Below are positions 7,061 to 15,164 of a stretch of DNA of 38,057 nt, in pieces. The notes under the pieces are model-generated. The model saw only the letters and a list, made by a program, of their open reading frames with translations. It was not told the DNA's origin and ran no database searches. The stretch is taken from positions 1 to 38,057 of the forward strand of contig NZ_CANROA010000021.1 of the NCBI RefSeq assembly GCF_947632095.1, given 5' to 3'. The stretch comes from an uncultured Microbacterium sp. Lineage in GTDB: Bacteria > Actinomycetota > Actinomycetes > Actinomycetales > Microbacteriaceae. Position 1 is the stretch's first letter. Every line of letters starts with the position of its first letter. The position numbers were made by a program, and so were the translations under genes.

Positions 7061-8563
7061 ATGAGCGATCCCATCCTCCGGGTGGAAGGCATCAGTAAGG
7101 GCTTTCCCGGAGTGCAGGCGCTGAAGGATGTGCACCTCGAAGTGCGCGCCGGTGAGGTGCTTGTGCTGGTGGGTGAGAACGGTGCCGGCAAATCGACGCT
7201 GATGAAGATCCTCTCCGGGATCTACACGCGCGACGAGGGCACGATCACGTTCGAGGGCCAGCCGATCGAGCTGACCGGGCCGCTGCAGGCGCAGCAGCTG
7301 GGCATCACGATCATCCACCAGGAACTCAACATGATGCCCGACCTGACGGTCGCGCAGAACATCTTCATCGGCCGCGAGCCGATGATGGGGCCGCTCGTCT
7401 CGGAGCGCCGCCTCAACCGCCAGACCGCCGAACTTCTCCAGCGGCTGAACATCGCCCTCGACCCGCGCAAGCCGGTCGGCGAGCTCACCGTCGCCGAGCA
7501 GCAGATGGTCGAGATCGCCAAGGCGCTGTCCTTCAACGCGAAGGTCCTCATCATGGATGAGCCGACCTCCGCGCTGACCGACAGCGAGGTCGAGACGCTC
7601 TTCGTGCTCATCGAGCAGCTGCGCGCCGCCGGCACGGGAATCGTCTACATCTCGCACCGCATGGACGAGCTCCGACGCCTCGCCGACCGTGTTTCGGTGC
7701 TCCGCGACGGCCAATACATCGGATCACTCGAGAAGAGCGAGATCAGCATCCCGAAGATCATCGAGATGATGGTGGGCCGCGTCATCGAGGAGAACATCCG
7801 TCCCGAGAGCCGCGCTTTCGACGATGCACCGGTCGTTCTCGATGTCGCGGGCCTGTCGACCAAGAGTCTGCTGAAGGACGTCTCCTTCGAGCTGCACCGT
7901 GGCGAGATCCTCGGATTCGCCGGCCTCATGGGCGCCGGTCGCACCGAGACGGCGCGTGCACTGATCGGCGCCGACCCGCGCAGTGCCGGCACGATCCGCA
8001 TCAACGGACGAGACGCGAAGATCCGTCAGCCCGAGGACGCCGTCAAACGCGGCGTCGGCTACCTCTCCGAGGACCGCAAGCAGCTGGGCCTGATGCTCGA
8101 GCAGGACGTCACCTTCAACACGGTTCTCGCCTCGCTCGGCAACTACGCCAACGCCCTCGGATGGATGGGTGACAGCAAGGCCAAGAACCAGACCAAGGGC
8201 TACGTGCAGCAGTTGCGCGTGAAGACCCCGTCGGTCAACCAGATCGTGAAGCTGCTCTCGGGCGGCAACCAGCAGAAGGTCGTCATCGCCCGTTGGCTGA
8301 TGCGCGACTGCGACATCCTCATCTTCGACGAGCCCACCCGCGGCATCGACATCGGAGCCAAGGAGGAGATCTACCGGCTCATGCAGCAGCTCGCGGACGC
8401 CGGAAAGTCCATCATCGTCATCTCGTCGGAGCTCCCCGAGATCCTCCGCGTCGCGAACCGCATCGCCGTGTTCGCGAACGGTCAGATCACCGGGACCCTC
8501 CGCAACGAGGAAGCAAGCCAGGAGAAGATCATGCAACTCGCAGCACACGGGGAGGAAGACTGA
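7061..8563 (+). CDS. Sugar ABC transporter ATPase, RbsA type (two nucleotide-binding domains)
   Basis: A 500-residue double ATPase of the CUT2 (ribose/xylose/galactose) class. The first domain has a canonical Walker A GENGAGKST (38-46) and Walker B LIMDEPTSAL. The second has the degenerate P-loop FAGLMGAGRTE, the signature LSGGNQQ (399-405) and LIFDEPTRGIDIGA. This one-intact, one-degenerate layout is normal for RbsA-like proteins. It powers import through the adjacent permease. The ATG at 7061 was chosen because MSDPILRVEGISKGF matches the family start. The stop overlaps the permease start by one base. Confidence 0.94.
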   Translation: MSDPILRVEGISKGFPGVQALKDVHLEVRAGEVLVLVGENGAGKSTLMKILSGIYTRDEGTITFEGQPIELTGPLQAQQLGITIIHQELNMMPDLTVAQNIFIGREPMMGPLVSERRLNRQTAELLQRLNIALDPRKPVGELTVAEQQMVEIAKALSFNAKVLIMDEPTSALTDSEVETLFVLIEQLRAAGTGIVYISHRMDELRRLADRVSVLRDGQYIGSLEKSEISIPKIIEMMVGRVIEENIRPESRAFDDAPVVLDVAGLSTKSLLKDVSFELHRGEILGFAGLMGAGRTETARALIGADPRSAGTIRINGRDAKIRQPEDAVKRGVGYLSEDRKQLGLMLEQDVTFNTVLASLGNYANALGWMGDSKAKNQTKGYVQQLRVKTPSVNQIVKLLSGGNQQKVVIARWLMRDCDILIFDEPTRGIDIGAKEEIYRLMQQLADAGKSIIVISSELPEILRVANRIAVFANGQITGTLRNEEASQEKIMQLAAHGEED

Positions 8564-9594
8564 TGAGCACCCCGCAGCAGTCCGGAAACACCACCACGGT
8601 GATCCAGCAGGCCGTCAACGAGAACACCGATAAGCGCGACGTCGTCGGTTTCCTCAAGCGCCAGCTCCAGCAGTCGCTCGCCTTCGGCACCCTCGTGGTG
8701 CTGGTGATCATCTTCTCGATCGCGAGTCCGAACTTCTTCACCGCCAGCAACATCGCGTCCGTGCTGCTGTCAACCGCGGTGATCGGCATCCTCGCCCTCG
8801 GCACGACCTTCGTGATCATCACCGGAGGCATCGACCTGTCGCTGGGAACCGGTATGGCGCTGTGCGCCGTCATGACGGGTGTCTTCATCACGAACATGGG
8901 ACTGCCGATCTGGCTCGGCGTTCTCGGCGGCATCGCCACGGGCGTCCTGATGGGCCTCATCAACGGCGTGAACGTCACGTTCCTGAACCTGCCGCCGTTC
9001 ATCGCGACGCTGGCGATGATGATGATCGCCGGCGGCCTCGCCCTGGTCATCTCGGGCGTCGCCCCCATCTACTTCTCGAGCTCCGCCCCGGACTTCAAGA
9101 AGATCGCCCTGGGCGCGCTGATCCCCGGCGTCCCCAACGCCGTCCTCATCACCGCCGTTCTCGCGATCATCGCGTTCCTCGTGCTATCGAAGACGCTGCT
9201 GGGCCGTTACACCTTCGCGATCGGCTCGAACGAGGAGGCCACGCGCCTGTCGGGTGTGAACACGAAGCGCTGGACCATCTTCATCTACATGTTCGCGGGC
9301 GCCTTCACCGGCATCGCGGGCGTCATCATCGCCTCGCGCCTGGACTCGGCGCAGCCGCAGATCGGCACCGGCTACGAGCTACAGGCGATCGCAGCGGTTA
9401 TCATCGGCGGCACTTCGCTCCTGGGCGGGCGCGGCTCGATCCTCGGTACCGTCGTCGGCGCTCTGATCATGAGCGTGCTCGTCAACGGCCTGCGCATCCT
9501 GTCGATCCAGACCGAGTGGCAGAACATCGTGGTGGGCGTCGTCGTTCTCCTCGCCGTGTTCTTCGACTCGCTGCGCAACCGCCAGCGGACCTGA
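8563..9594 (+). CDS. Sugar ABC transporter permease, RbsC type
   Basis: A 343-residue hydrophobic protein with a cytosolic N-terminus of about 40 residues and then 8-10 predicted membrane segments, starting FGTLVVLVIIFSIASPNFF. Family motifs include FVIITGGIDLSLGTG and the cytoplasmic-loop ATRLSGVNTKRW, then AIAAVIIGGTSLLGGRGS. One gene encodes the permease, so it presumably homodimerises, as in other CUT2 importers. Translation is coupled to the ATPase by a TGATG overlap. The substrate is not readable; L-fucose or another sugar handled by the neighbouring genes is likely. Confidence 0.93.
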   Translation: MSTPQQSGNTTTVIQQAVNENTDKRDVVGFLKRQLQQSLAFGTLVVLVIIFSIASPNFFTASNIASVLLSTAVIGILALGTTFVIITGGIDLSLGTGMALCAVMTGVFITNMGLPIWLGVLGGIATGVLMGLINGVNVTFLNLPPFIATLAMMMIAGGLALVISGVAPIYFSSSAPDFKKIALGALIPGVPNAVLITAVLAIIAFLVLSKTLLGRYTFAIGSNEEATRLSGVNTKRWTIFIYMFAGAFTGIAGVIIASRLDSAQPQIGTGYELQAIAAVIIGGTSLLGGRGSILGTVVGALIMSVLVNGLRILSIQTEWQNIVVGVVVLLAVFFDSLRNRQRT

Positions 9595-9612
9595 CCATCT
9601 ATGCCTTCCACC

Positions 9613-9632
9613 GTGCCGGCTTCAGCCGGTAC
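9613..9632 (+). other. Intra-operon hairpin before the binding-protein gene
   Basis: Bases 9613-9621 pair with 9624-9632 (one G-U pair) in the 62-base gap between permease and binding-protein genes. It could stabilise or process the message so the binding protein is made in excess. This is an inference. Confidence 0.35.
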
Positions 9633-9656
9633 CAATCACAGAACAATGGAGTTTTC

Positions 9657-10649
9657 ATGAAATTCGGTAAGAAGACCGCATTCGCGGCACTCGTCGCAGC
9701 CTCCGCACTCGTCATGACGGGCTGCGCCGGGGGCGGAGATGTCATTGAAGAGGGCGGCTCGGGCGGCGACAGCGACGAGATGTACATCGCCCTCGTCTCC
9801 AAGGGCTTCCAGCACCAGTTCTGGCAGGCCGTGAAGAAGGGCGCCGAGGACCGCGCCGCCGAGCTCGGCGTTCGCATCACGTTCGAGGGCCCGGCTGCCG
9901 AGACCGAGATCGCTCAGCAGCTCGAGATGCTGACCTCGGCGATCGACAAGAACCCGGATGCCATCGCCTACGCGGCACTCGACCCCGAGGCGTGCGTCGC
10001 ACCGCTCGAGCAAGCCGCGGCCAAGGACATCCCCGTGGTGTACTTCGACGCCACCTGCAACGGCGACGTGGGCCTGAGCCTGTCGGCCACCGACAGCAAG
10101 GTCGCGGGTGCCCTCGCCGCCGAGAACATGGCGGAGCTCATCGGAGGAAAGGGCGAGGTCGCAATCGTCGGCCACTCGCAGATCAACTCCACCGGTGTCG
10201 AGCGCCGTGATGGATTCGTCGAGAAGATCGAGTCGGACTACCCCGACATCGAGATCGTCGACATCCAGTACGGAGACGGCGACCACCTGAAGTCCGCTGA
10301 CATCGCCAAGGCCATGATTGCCGCCCACCCGAACCTCAAGGGCATCTACGGCACGAACGAGGGCTCGGCCATCGGCGTCGTGAACGCCGCGAATGAGCTC
10401 GGCCTGGCGAAGGGCAAGATCCAGATCATCGGCTTCGACTCCGGCGCCGCGCAGATCAACGCGATCAAGGACGGAACGATGGCCGGCGCCATCACGCAGG
10501 ACCCGATCGGCATCGGTGCACAGGTCGTGCAGGCCGCCTACGACGCCGCCATGGGCGAGACGGTCGAGGAGTTCTACGACACCGGCTCGTACTGGTACGA
10601 CGCCAACAACATCGAAGACGAGAAGATCGCGGCCGTCATCTACGAGTGA
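9657..10649 (+). CDS. Sugar-binding lipoprotein of the ABC importer (Periplasmic_BP_4 type)
   Basis: A 330-residue lipoprotein. A lysine-containing n-region and hydrophobic core end in the lipobox VMTGC with Cys23 as the lipidation site, followed by a Gly/Asp/Glu-rich linker and a two-lobe type I periplasmic-binding-protein fold (MYIALVSKGFQHQFW, GIYGTNEGSAIG, QIIGFDSG). It delivers sugar to the permease from the outer face of the membrane. The gene is last in the operon, with ATGGAG seven bases before the ATG. Homologues bind ribose, allose, xylose or similar sugars; the ligand here is unknown, with L-fucose or a ketose suggested by the flanking genes. Confidence 0.93.
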   Translation: MKFGKKTAFAALVAASALVMTGCAGGGDVIEEGGSGGDSDEMYIALVSKGFQHQFWQAVKKGAEDRAAELGVRITFEGPAAETEIAQQLEMLTSAIDKNPDAIAYAALDPEACVAPLEQAAAKDIPVVYFDATCNGDVGLSLSATDSKVAGALAAENMAELIGGKGEVAIVGHSQINSTGVERRDGFVEKIESDYPDIEIVDIQYGDGDHLKSADIAKAMIAAHPNLKGIYGTNEGSAIGVVNAANELGLAKGKIQIIGFDSGAAQINAIKDGTMAGAITQDPIGIGAQVVQAAYDAAMGETVEEFYDTGSYWYDANNIEDEKIAAVIYE

Positions 10650-10660
10650 CCCGCGGCTTC

Positions 10661-10704
10661 GACGAGCGCGGCCCCTCACCTTCGGGTGAAGGGCCGCGCT
10701 CGTC
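10661..10704. terminator. Bidirectional terminator, 20-bp stem with one mismatch
   Basis: Bases 10661-10680 pair with 10685-10704 (one A-C mismatch), loop TTCG, then TTT on the plus strand. It separates the convergent ABC operon and the phosphotriesterase-type gene. Confidence 0.88.
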
Positions 10705-10721
10705 TTTCGGATGCTGCGGAT

Positions 10722-11681
10722 TCAGCCGAGATCGAGCAGGCGCACGGGGTTCTGGGTCAGCATCTGCGTGACGGCATCCGCGCCGATGAGTGCGCGCAGT
10801 CGCGGCAGATACCGGTCGCCGAGGTAACCGAGGCCCGGCATGCCCCCATAGGAGATGTAGCGGCTGCGCCGTGCCACATCGCCGCCGAGGAGGATGCGCT
10901 CTCCGGCGCCCTGCTCGACCACCGCCGCCGTCAGCGTCAGCAACTCGGCATCCGAGCGGCTTCGGGGGCGTGCGAACCCGTCGTAGCCGAGGTAGGCGCC
11001 GCGCTCGGCCAGCGACGCGTGCAGGCCCGCATCGGGGTCGCGGTCGGCATGCGCGAGGACGACTCTGTCGGATGCCACGCCCTCGGACTCGAGAACGTCG
11101 AGCACCTCGTGTGCCGCCGTGCAGAACTCCAGATGAATCATGACCGGGGCGTTCGTGGCGCGGTGCGCCGTGCCGATCGCCGTCAGGGTCGTGCGCTCGA
11201 AGTCGCTGATGCGCCAGTAGTCGACGCCTCCCTTGAGGAGGCCTGCGCGGATGTGCTCGCCGGAACCGGTGCGGGCGAGCACGACATCGGGACTCTCGAA
11301 GGTCTCGGCATCGTCCGCGGGCATGCCGCGGGTGAGATCGCGCAGGAACAGTTCGGCGAGCTGCTCATGAGTCCACACCTGCAGGGGGTGCTCGTCGCCG
11401 TAGTGCGCCTCTCGGTGCAGCCCCGTCGTCGCGATGATCCGCAGGCCGGTTCCGGTGCTGATGCGGGAGAGGGCCTCGGGGTTTCGTCCGAGCCCGAAGG
11501 GCGTGGCATCCACCATCGCGGTGAAGCCGCTCGCCGTGAGGAGTGACGCCTCGGCGCCCGAGGCCGCCTCATCGTCGAGTTCATCGCCGGGAAGGAGCGG
11601 GGAGACCTGGAAGAGGTGCTCGTGATAGTTCGTCGTGCCCAGACTCGCGGGCTCGACGTCTCCGAGGACAGTGCGGATCAT
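10722..11681 (-). CDS. Phosphotriesterase-family metal hydrolase (lactonase or esterase of unknown substrate)
   Basis: A 319-residue TIM-barrel hydrolase of the PTE family: HxH at His20/His22 (NYHEHLF), a bridging lysine in LLKGGVDYW, metal histidines in VMIHLEF and VLAHADR, and the aspartate in LLGGDVAR. Family members include sugar and acyl-homoserine lactonases as well as true phosphotriesterases. It is last of a four-gene minus-strand operon; its ATGA overlaps the stop of the shikimate-dehydrogenase-like gene. In a cluster with a sugar kinase and two dehydrogenases, a sugar-acid lactone is a reasonable but unproved substrate. Confidence 0.82.
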   Translation of the reverse strand: MIRTVLGDVEPASLGTTNYHEHLFQVSPLLPGDELDDEAASGAEASLLTASGFTAMVDATPFGLGRNPEALSRISTGTGLRIIATTGLHREAHYGDEHPLQVWTHEQLAELFLRDLTRGMPADDAETFESPDVVLARTGSGEHIRAGLLKGGVDYWRISDFERTTLTAIGTAHRATNAPVMIHLEFCTAAHEVLDVLESEGVASDRVVLAHADRDPDAGLHASLAERGAYLGYDGFARPRSRSDAELLTLTAAVVEQGAGERILLGGDVARRSRYISYGGMPGLGYLGDRYLPRLRALIGADAVTQMLTQNPVRLLDLG

Positions 11682-12607
11682 CGGACCGACTCCGCCGCCT
11701 CCGCGAGTCGGTCGACGATCTCATCGGTCAAATCGATCTCGAAGACATCGGCGACGACCTGCGACCACCCGTGGATGAAGTACCGCCAGCCGTCGACGAT
11801 GCGCAGCTCCTGCGCCTTCTCCTGCGCCCGGGCCTGGTGCAGGAACTCGAGGGAGCCGCGGTAGTTGAACTCCCACACGTACGACCCGGCGGGGAACACC
11901 GCATCATCGGGCAGGGGAGAGCCGGGACGGTCCTTGCCGAGACCGGTCGCATTCACGATCAGCGAACCGCGCGCCGTCGAGGCGAGCAGCTCTGCCGCCT
12001 CCTCCGGCGTATCGGTGCGCAGATAATTGATCAGGCCCTCGCGGGTGCCGTGCTGACGGTGCACCTCGCGCAGATGCTCGAGCTTCGCATCATCGCGCGC
12101 CGTCACCGTGATGCGGCGCGGGGCATCGGCGCGCTCGGCGAGCGCCCAGCTCAGCGCCGTGCCCGAACCGCCCGCACCGAAGATCACGACCTCGGACTGC
12201 GTCGTCGTGAAGTAGTCGATCGGCAGGAAGTCGCGCAGCGCCAGGTCGACCGTGATGGGATCCTTCGCGCGCCCCGACAGCCGGTCGCCGCGCTTGGCGA
12301 TGCTCGAGATCTCGGAGCAGGAGACGGCGAACGGGTCGAGCTCGTCGAAGAGATCGGATGCCGCGGCGTGCACGTTCATCTTGTGCGTCGTCACGAGCGC
12401 GCCGCGGTGGTGGGGATCGTCGCGGATCTGCTCGACGAGCGCCCGGTACTGCGCGGGGGAGGCGTCCATCGGCAGGTCGTGGCCGATCAGCGTGCGCGTG
12501 GGCAGCTCGAGGATGTCGGCCCACAAGGGGAAGACCTTCATGATCGAGGAGGACCCGGTGGTCACTCCGACGAAGCCCATGTAATCGGCATCGGGGGCGG
12601 TGGTCAT
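11678..12607 (-). CDS. Shikimate dehydrogenase-like NAD(P)-dependent oxidoreductase
   Basis: A 309-residue protein with the two-domain layout of the shikimate/quinate dehydrogenase family. The N-terminal substrate domain has VTTGSSSIMKVFPLW (serine pair), the catalytic lysine in ALVTTHKMNV and an aspartate in AKDPITVDLAL. The C-terminal domain has the dinucleotide loop GAGGSGTAL and NATGLGKD. It is diverged from canonical AroE (usual NVTxPxK, SxSxSP), so it probably does not serve the aromatic pathway. Genes for a sugar kinase and a 2-hydroxyacid dehydrogenase precede it and a PTE-type hydrolase follows. The substrate is unknown. Confidence 0.8.
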   Translation of the reverse strand: MTTAPDADYMGFVGVTTGSSSIMKVFPLWADILELPTRTLIGHDLPMDASPAQYRALVEQIRDDPHHRGALVTTHKMNVHAAASDLFDELDPFAVSCSEISSIAKRGDRLSGRAKDPITVDLALRDFLPIDYFTTTQSEVVIFGAGGSGTALSWALAERADAPRRITVTARDDAKLEHLREVHRQHGTREGLINYLRTDTPEEAAELLASTARGSLIVNATGLGKDRPGSPLPDDAVFPAGSYVWEFNYRGSLEFLHQARAQEKAQELRIVDGWRYFIHGWSQVVADVFEIDLTDEIVDRLAEAAESVR

Positions 12608-12617
12608 GGCGGGCCTT

Positions 12618-13568
12618 TCAACGAGTGACGAGGTGGCGAGGGGCGCGGCCGTCGAGCACTGCGAGTACATCATCGAGCGACATGGCGCCCATGTTATCGA
12701 CGGCCTGGGACGTCTGCGCGCCCAGGTGCGGGGTGACGATGACCCGGCCGGCGAGGGCGGGGTCGAGGAGGGGGCTCGCTGATGCGGCGGTGTCGCCGTC
12801 GAGTGTGTCGGCGGCGTAGGCGGCGAGACGGCCCTCGACGAGGGCGCGGGCGACGGCCGGCTCATCGATCAGGTCGGGGCGGGCGGTGTTGACGATGATG
12901 GTGCCGGGGTGGATGCCGTCGAGCCGGGCGGCGTCGATCAGGCGCTGTCCGCCGGGTGCGTGCAGCGTGATGAGATCGGCGGTTCGGAACAGGTCGTCGA
13001 GGTCGACGGGCTCAGCACCGCGCTCCCGGATTCCGTCGGCGGGGAAGTAGGGGTCGGCGGCGAGGATGCGCGGCCCGAACCCGCTCAGCCGCTTCGCGAC
13101 GCCCTGTCCGATGCGCCCGAAGCCGACGATGCCGACCGTGGCTGCGCCCAACTCGCGGCCGCGGCGCACGCTCCAATCGCCCGCACGCACCCGGCGGTCG
13201 CCATCGGGGATCGTGCGCAGAGCCGCGAGCATGAGCCCGACGGCGTGATCGGCGACGGCATCCGCATTGGCGCCGGGGGTGTTCGTGACGGGGATGCCGC
13301 GGGCCGCGGCCGCCTCGAGGTCGACGGCCTCGGTGCCCACGCCGTACCGGGCGACGATGCGCAGGCCCGGAGCGGCGTCGAGGTGGTCGGAGGTGACCGG
13401 CCCGGTGCCGGCGATCCACGCATCCGCCCCCGCGAGCAGTGGGCCGAGCTCGGCGAGATCGTGGTGGGCCGGACCGCGCACGACCTTGTGGCCGGCGTCG
13501 GCGGCACGGGCGATGAGATCGACGTCGCCGTCGGAGAATGACCGGCTCGTGGCGAGGATCGTGGCCAT
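12618..13568 (-). CDS. D-isomer-specific 2-hydroxyacid dehydrogenase
   Basis: A 316-residue NAD-dependent dehydrogenase related to phosphoglycerate dehydrogenase but without the C-terminal regulatory domains. It has the NAD motif GFGRIGQ (149-155), catalytic Arg230 (VNTARPDLID) and His281 (VTPHLGAQT). The position usually held by the catalytic Glu appears to be Asp259 (TLDGDTAAS). The ATG at 13568 overlaps the FGGY kinase stop by one base (TGATG). An in-frame start 11 codons upstream lies within the kinase gene. It probably oxidises or reduces a sugar-derived hydroxy acid; it is not a serine-biosynthesis gene by context. Confidence 0.86.
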   Translation of the reverse strand: MATILATSRSFSDGDVDLIARAADAGHKVVRGPAHHDLAELGPLLAGADAWIAGTGPVTSDHLDAAPGLRIVARYGVGTEAVDLEAAAARGIPVTNTPGANADAVADHAVGLMLAALRTIPDGDRRVRAGDWSVRRGRELGAATVGIVGFGRIGQGVAKRLSGFGPRILAADPYFPADGIRERGAEPVDLDDLFRTADLITLHAPGGQRLIDAARLDGIHPGTIIVNTARPDLIDEPAVARALVEGRLAAYAADTLDGDTAASASPLLDPALAGRVIVTPHLGAQTSQAVDNMGAMSLDDVLAVLDGRAPRHLVTR

Positions 13569-15067
13569 CAGCGCGCGTCCTTCGGTGCCGCGGCGAACCA
13601 CGGGGCGAGCGCCTCATACGCGGCGGTGAATCGGGTATGGCGTGCGGCGTAGACGCTGTGGCGGCCGGCATCCGGCGTGAACTCGGCGGTCACCTCGCTC
13701 AGCGCGCGGGCCGCCGAGAAGTCGGCGAGCCCGAGACCGACAGCACCCGTGACCGCTGCACCGAGGCTGTTGGCCTCCTCGACGATCGTGCGACGGCGCA
13801 CCGGCACACCCCAGACATCCGCGAGGATCTGCAGCAGCGCATCGCTCTGCGCGCCGCCGCCGACGGCATCGATCCGGTCGATCGTCGCGCCGGACTCCCG
13901 GAAGGCCCGGATGCTGGAGAGGAGGTTGTACCCGATGCTCTCCAGGACGGCGCGCACGAGGTGCTGCCGCGTGTGATGGCGGCCGATGCCGATGAAGGCG
14001 CCACGGGCATCGGGGTCCCAGAGGGGCGAGCGCTCACCGAGGAGATAGGGGAGGAAGTAGAGGTCCTCGACGTCGAGATCGCCACCGGCCTCGCCGGTCA
14101 GACGCGCGGTCTCGGGGTGCGCGGGATCGGGGGAGAGCGCCTCGGCGATCCACTGGATGGACGCGCCGCCCGCCTGCATCGTCGCGGTCGGCACGAACGA
14201 GCCGGGAACGACGTTGTCGAAGGTGAAGGTGCGCAGGCCCGGATCGATCAGCGGCGCATCGGCGGCGAACGAGATCCACGACGAGGTGCCCAGGCACACG
14301 TAAGCGCCGTCCTCGGGGGCGACGATGCCGCTGCCGACGGCCGCCATCGGTCCATCGCCGCCGCCCATCACCACGCGCACGCCCGTGTGCAGACCGAGAG
14401 CGGATGCGGCATCCGCCGTCAATGCCCCGGCGATGTCCGTCGCCTCGAGGATCTCGGGGAACAGCGACCGGTCGAGGCGCGCCGCGGCGAGCACCTCGTC
14501 GGACCAGTCGCCCGCGCGCTGGTCGTAGGCGTTGGTGCCGGAGGCGTCGGAGCGATCGGTCGCCAGGCGCCCGGTGAGCCCGAGCACGATGTAGTCCTTC
14601 GCGACGCAGACACGTCGCACCCGGGACCACACGTCGGGCTCGTTGTCACGCACCCACATGACCTTCTCGACCGAGTACGTCGGGTTGAGGCGGTGGCCGA
14701 GCAGCCGGTAGGCGTGGTCGGCGCCGAGCGCCTTCTCGAGCTCGCGCTGCTGAGTGCCGGAGCGGGTGTCTGCCCAGATGATCGCGGGACGCACGGGGGA
14801 GCCCGTGCCGTCGAGCAGCACGGCCCCCATCATCTGACCGCTGACGACGAGCCCGTGCACCTCGGCGGGATCGACGGATGTGCGGGCGAGGAGTTCGCGG
14901 GTCGCGGAGACGACGGCATCCCACCAGTCCTGAGGGTCCTGCTCGGCGATGCCCCCGGCGGCGAAATGAGCCGGGTACCCGACCGTGGTCGCGGTGATCA
15001 GGCGGCCGTCGTCGTGGTGCAGCGAGGCCTTGTTGCCGGTGGTGCCGAGGTCGTGGGCGATGATCAC
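13568..15067 (-). CDS. FGGY-family carbohydrate kinase
   Basis: A 499-residue kinase of full family length. The N-terminal phosphate loop is DLGTTGNKASL; substrate- and ATP-site segments are VVMGGGDGPMAAVGSG and DAVGGGAQSDALLQ. Overall it resembles xylulokinase/fuculokinase-type members, but the phosphorylated sugar cannot be assigned. The GTG at 15067 gives MIIAHDLGTT, the family start; the frame stays open upstream to 15172 but would run through the operator. It is first in a four-gene operon, divergent from the cupin isomerase gene. A ketose produced by the epimerase at 5980 is a possible substrate, inferred from a shared operator. Confidence 0.9.
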   Translation of the reverse strand: MIIAHDLGTTGNKASLHHDDGRLITATTVGYPAHFAAGGIAEQDPQDWWDAVVSATRELLARTSVDPAEVHGLVVSGQMMGAVLLDGTGSPVRPAIIWADTRSGTQQRELEKALGADHAYRLLGHRLNPTYSVEKVMWVRDNEPDVWSRVRRVCVAKDYIVLGLTGRLATDRSDASGTNAYDQRAGDWSDEVLAAARLDRSLFPEILEATDIAGALTADAASALGLHTGVRVVMGGGDGPMAAVGSGIVAPEDGAYVCLGTSSWISFAADAPLIDPGLRTFTFDNVVPGSFVPTATMQAGGASIQWIAEALSPDPAHPETARLTGEAGGDLDVEDLYFLPYLLGERSPLWDPDARGAFIGIGRHHTRQHLVRAVLESIGYNLLSSIRAFRESGATIDRIDAVGGGAQSDALLQILADVWGVPVRRRTIVEEANSLGAAVTGAVGLGLADFSAARALSEVTAEFTPDAGRHSVYAARHTRFTAAYEALAPWFAAAPKDAR

Positions 15068-15115
15068 AGTTCGTGCCTGCTTCGTTGGTTGCGGTTCCGG
15101 ATCGTGCTGTTTTGG

Positions 15116-15150
15116 AGTATACCTGTAATTACAAGTCTTGTAGTTACAAG
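15116..15150. promoter_or_regulatory. Tandem palindromic operators between FGGY kinase and cupin isomerase
   Basis: ACCTGTAATTACAAGT (15121-15136) directly abuts CTTGTAGTTACAAG (15137-15150); their centres are 15 bp apart. The first overlaps a minus-strand TATACT (15121-15116), a -10 candidate for the kinase operon. Both resemble ACCTGTTATTACAGGT at 6894-6909. The architecture fits a repressor controlling both directions, with two dimers side by side. Confidence 0.7.
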
Positions 15151-15164
15151 TTGAGGAGATCAGC

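Noticed and set aside
11678..13568. Shikimate/serine biosynthesis roles for the SDH-like and 2-hydroxyacid dehydrogenase genes
   Set aside because: Both are diverged from AroE and SerA at key motifs and are embedded in a sugar-kinase operon with no other biosynthetic gene.
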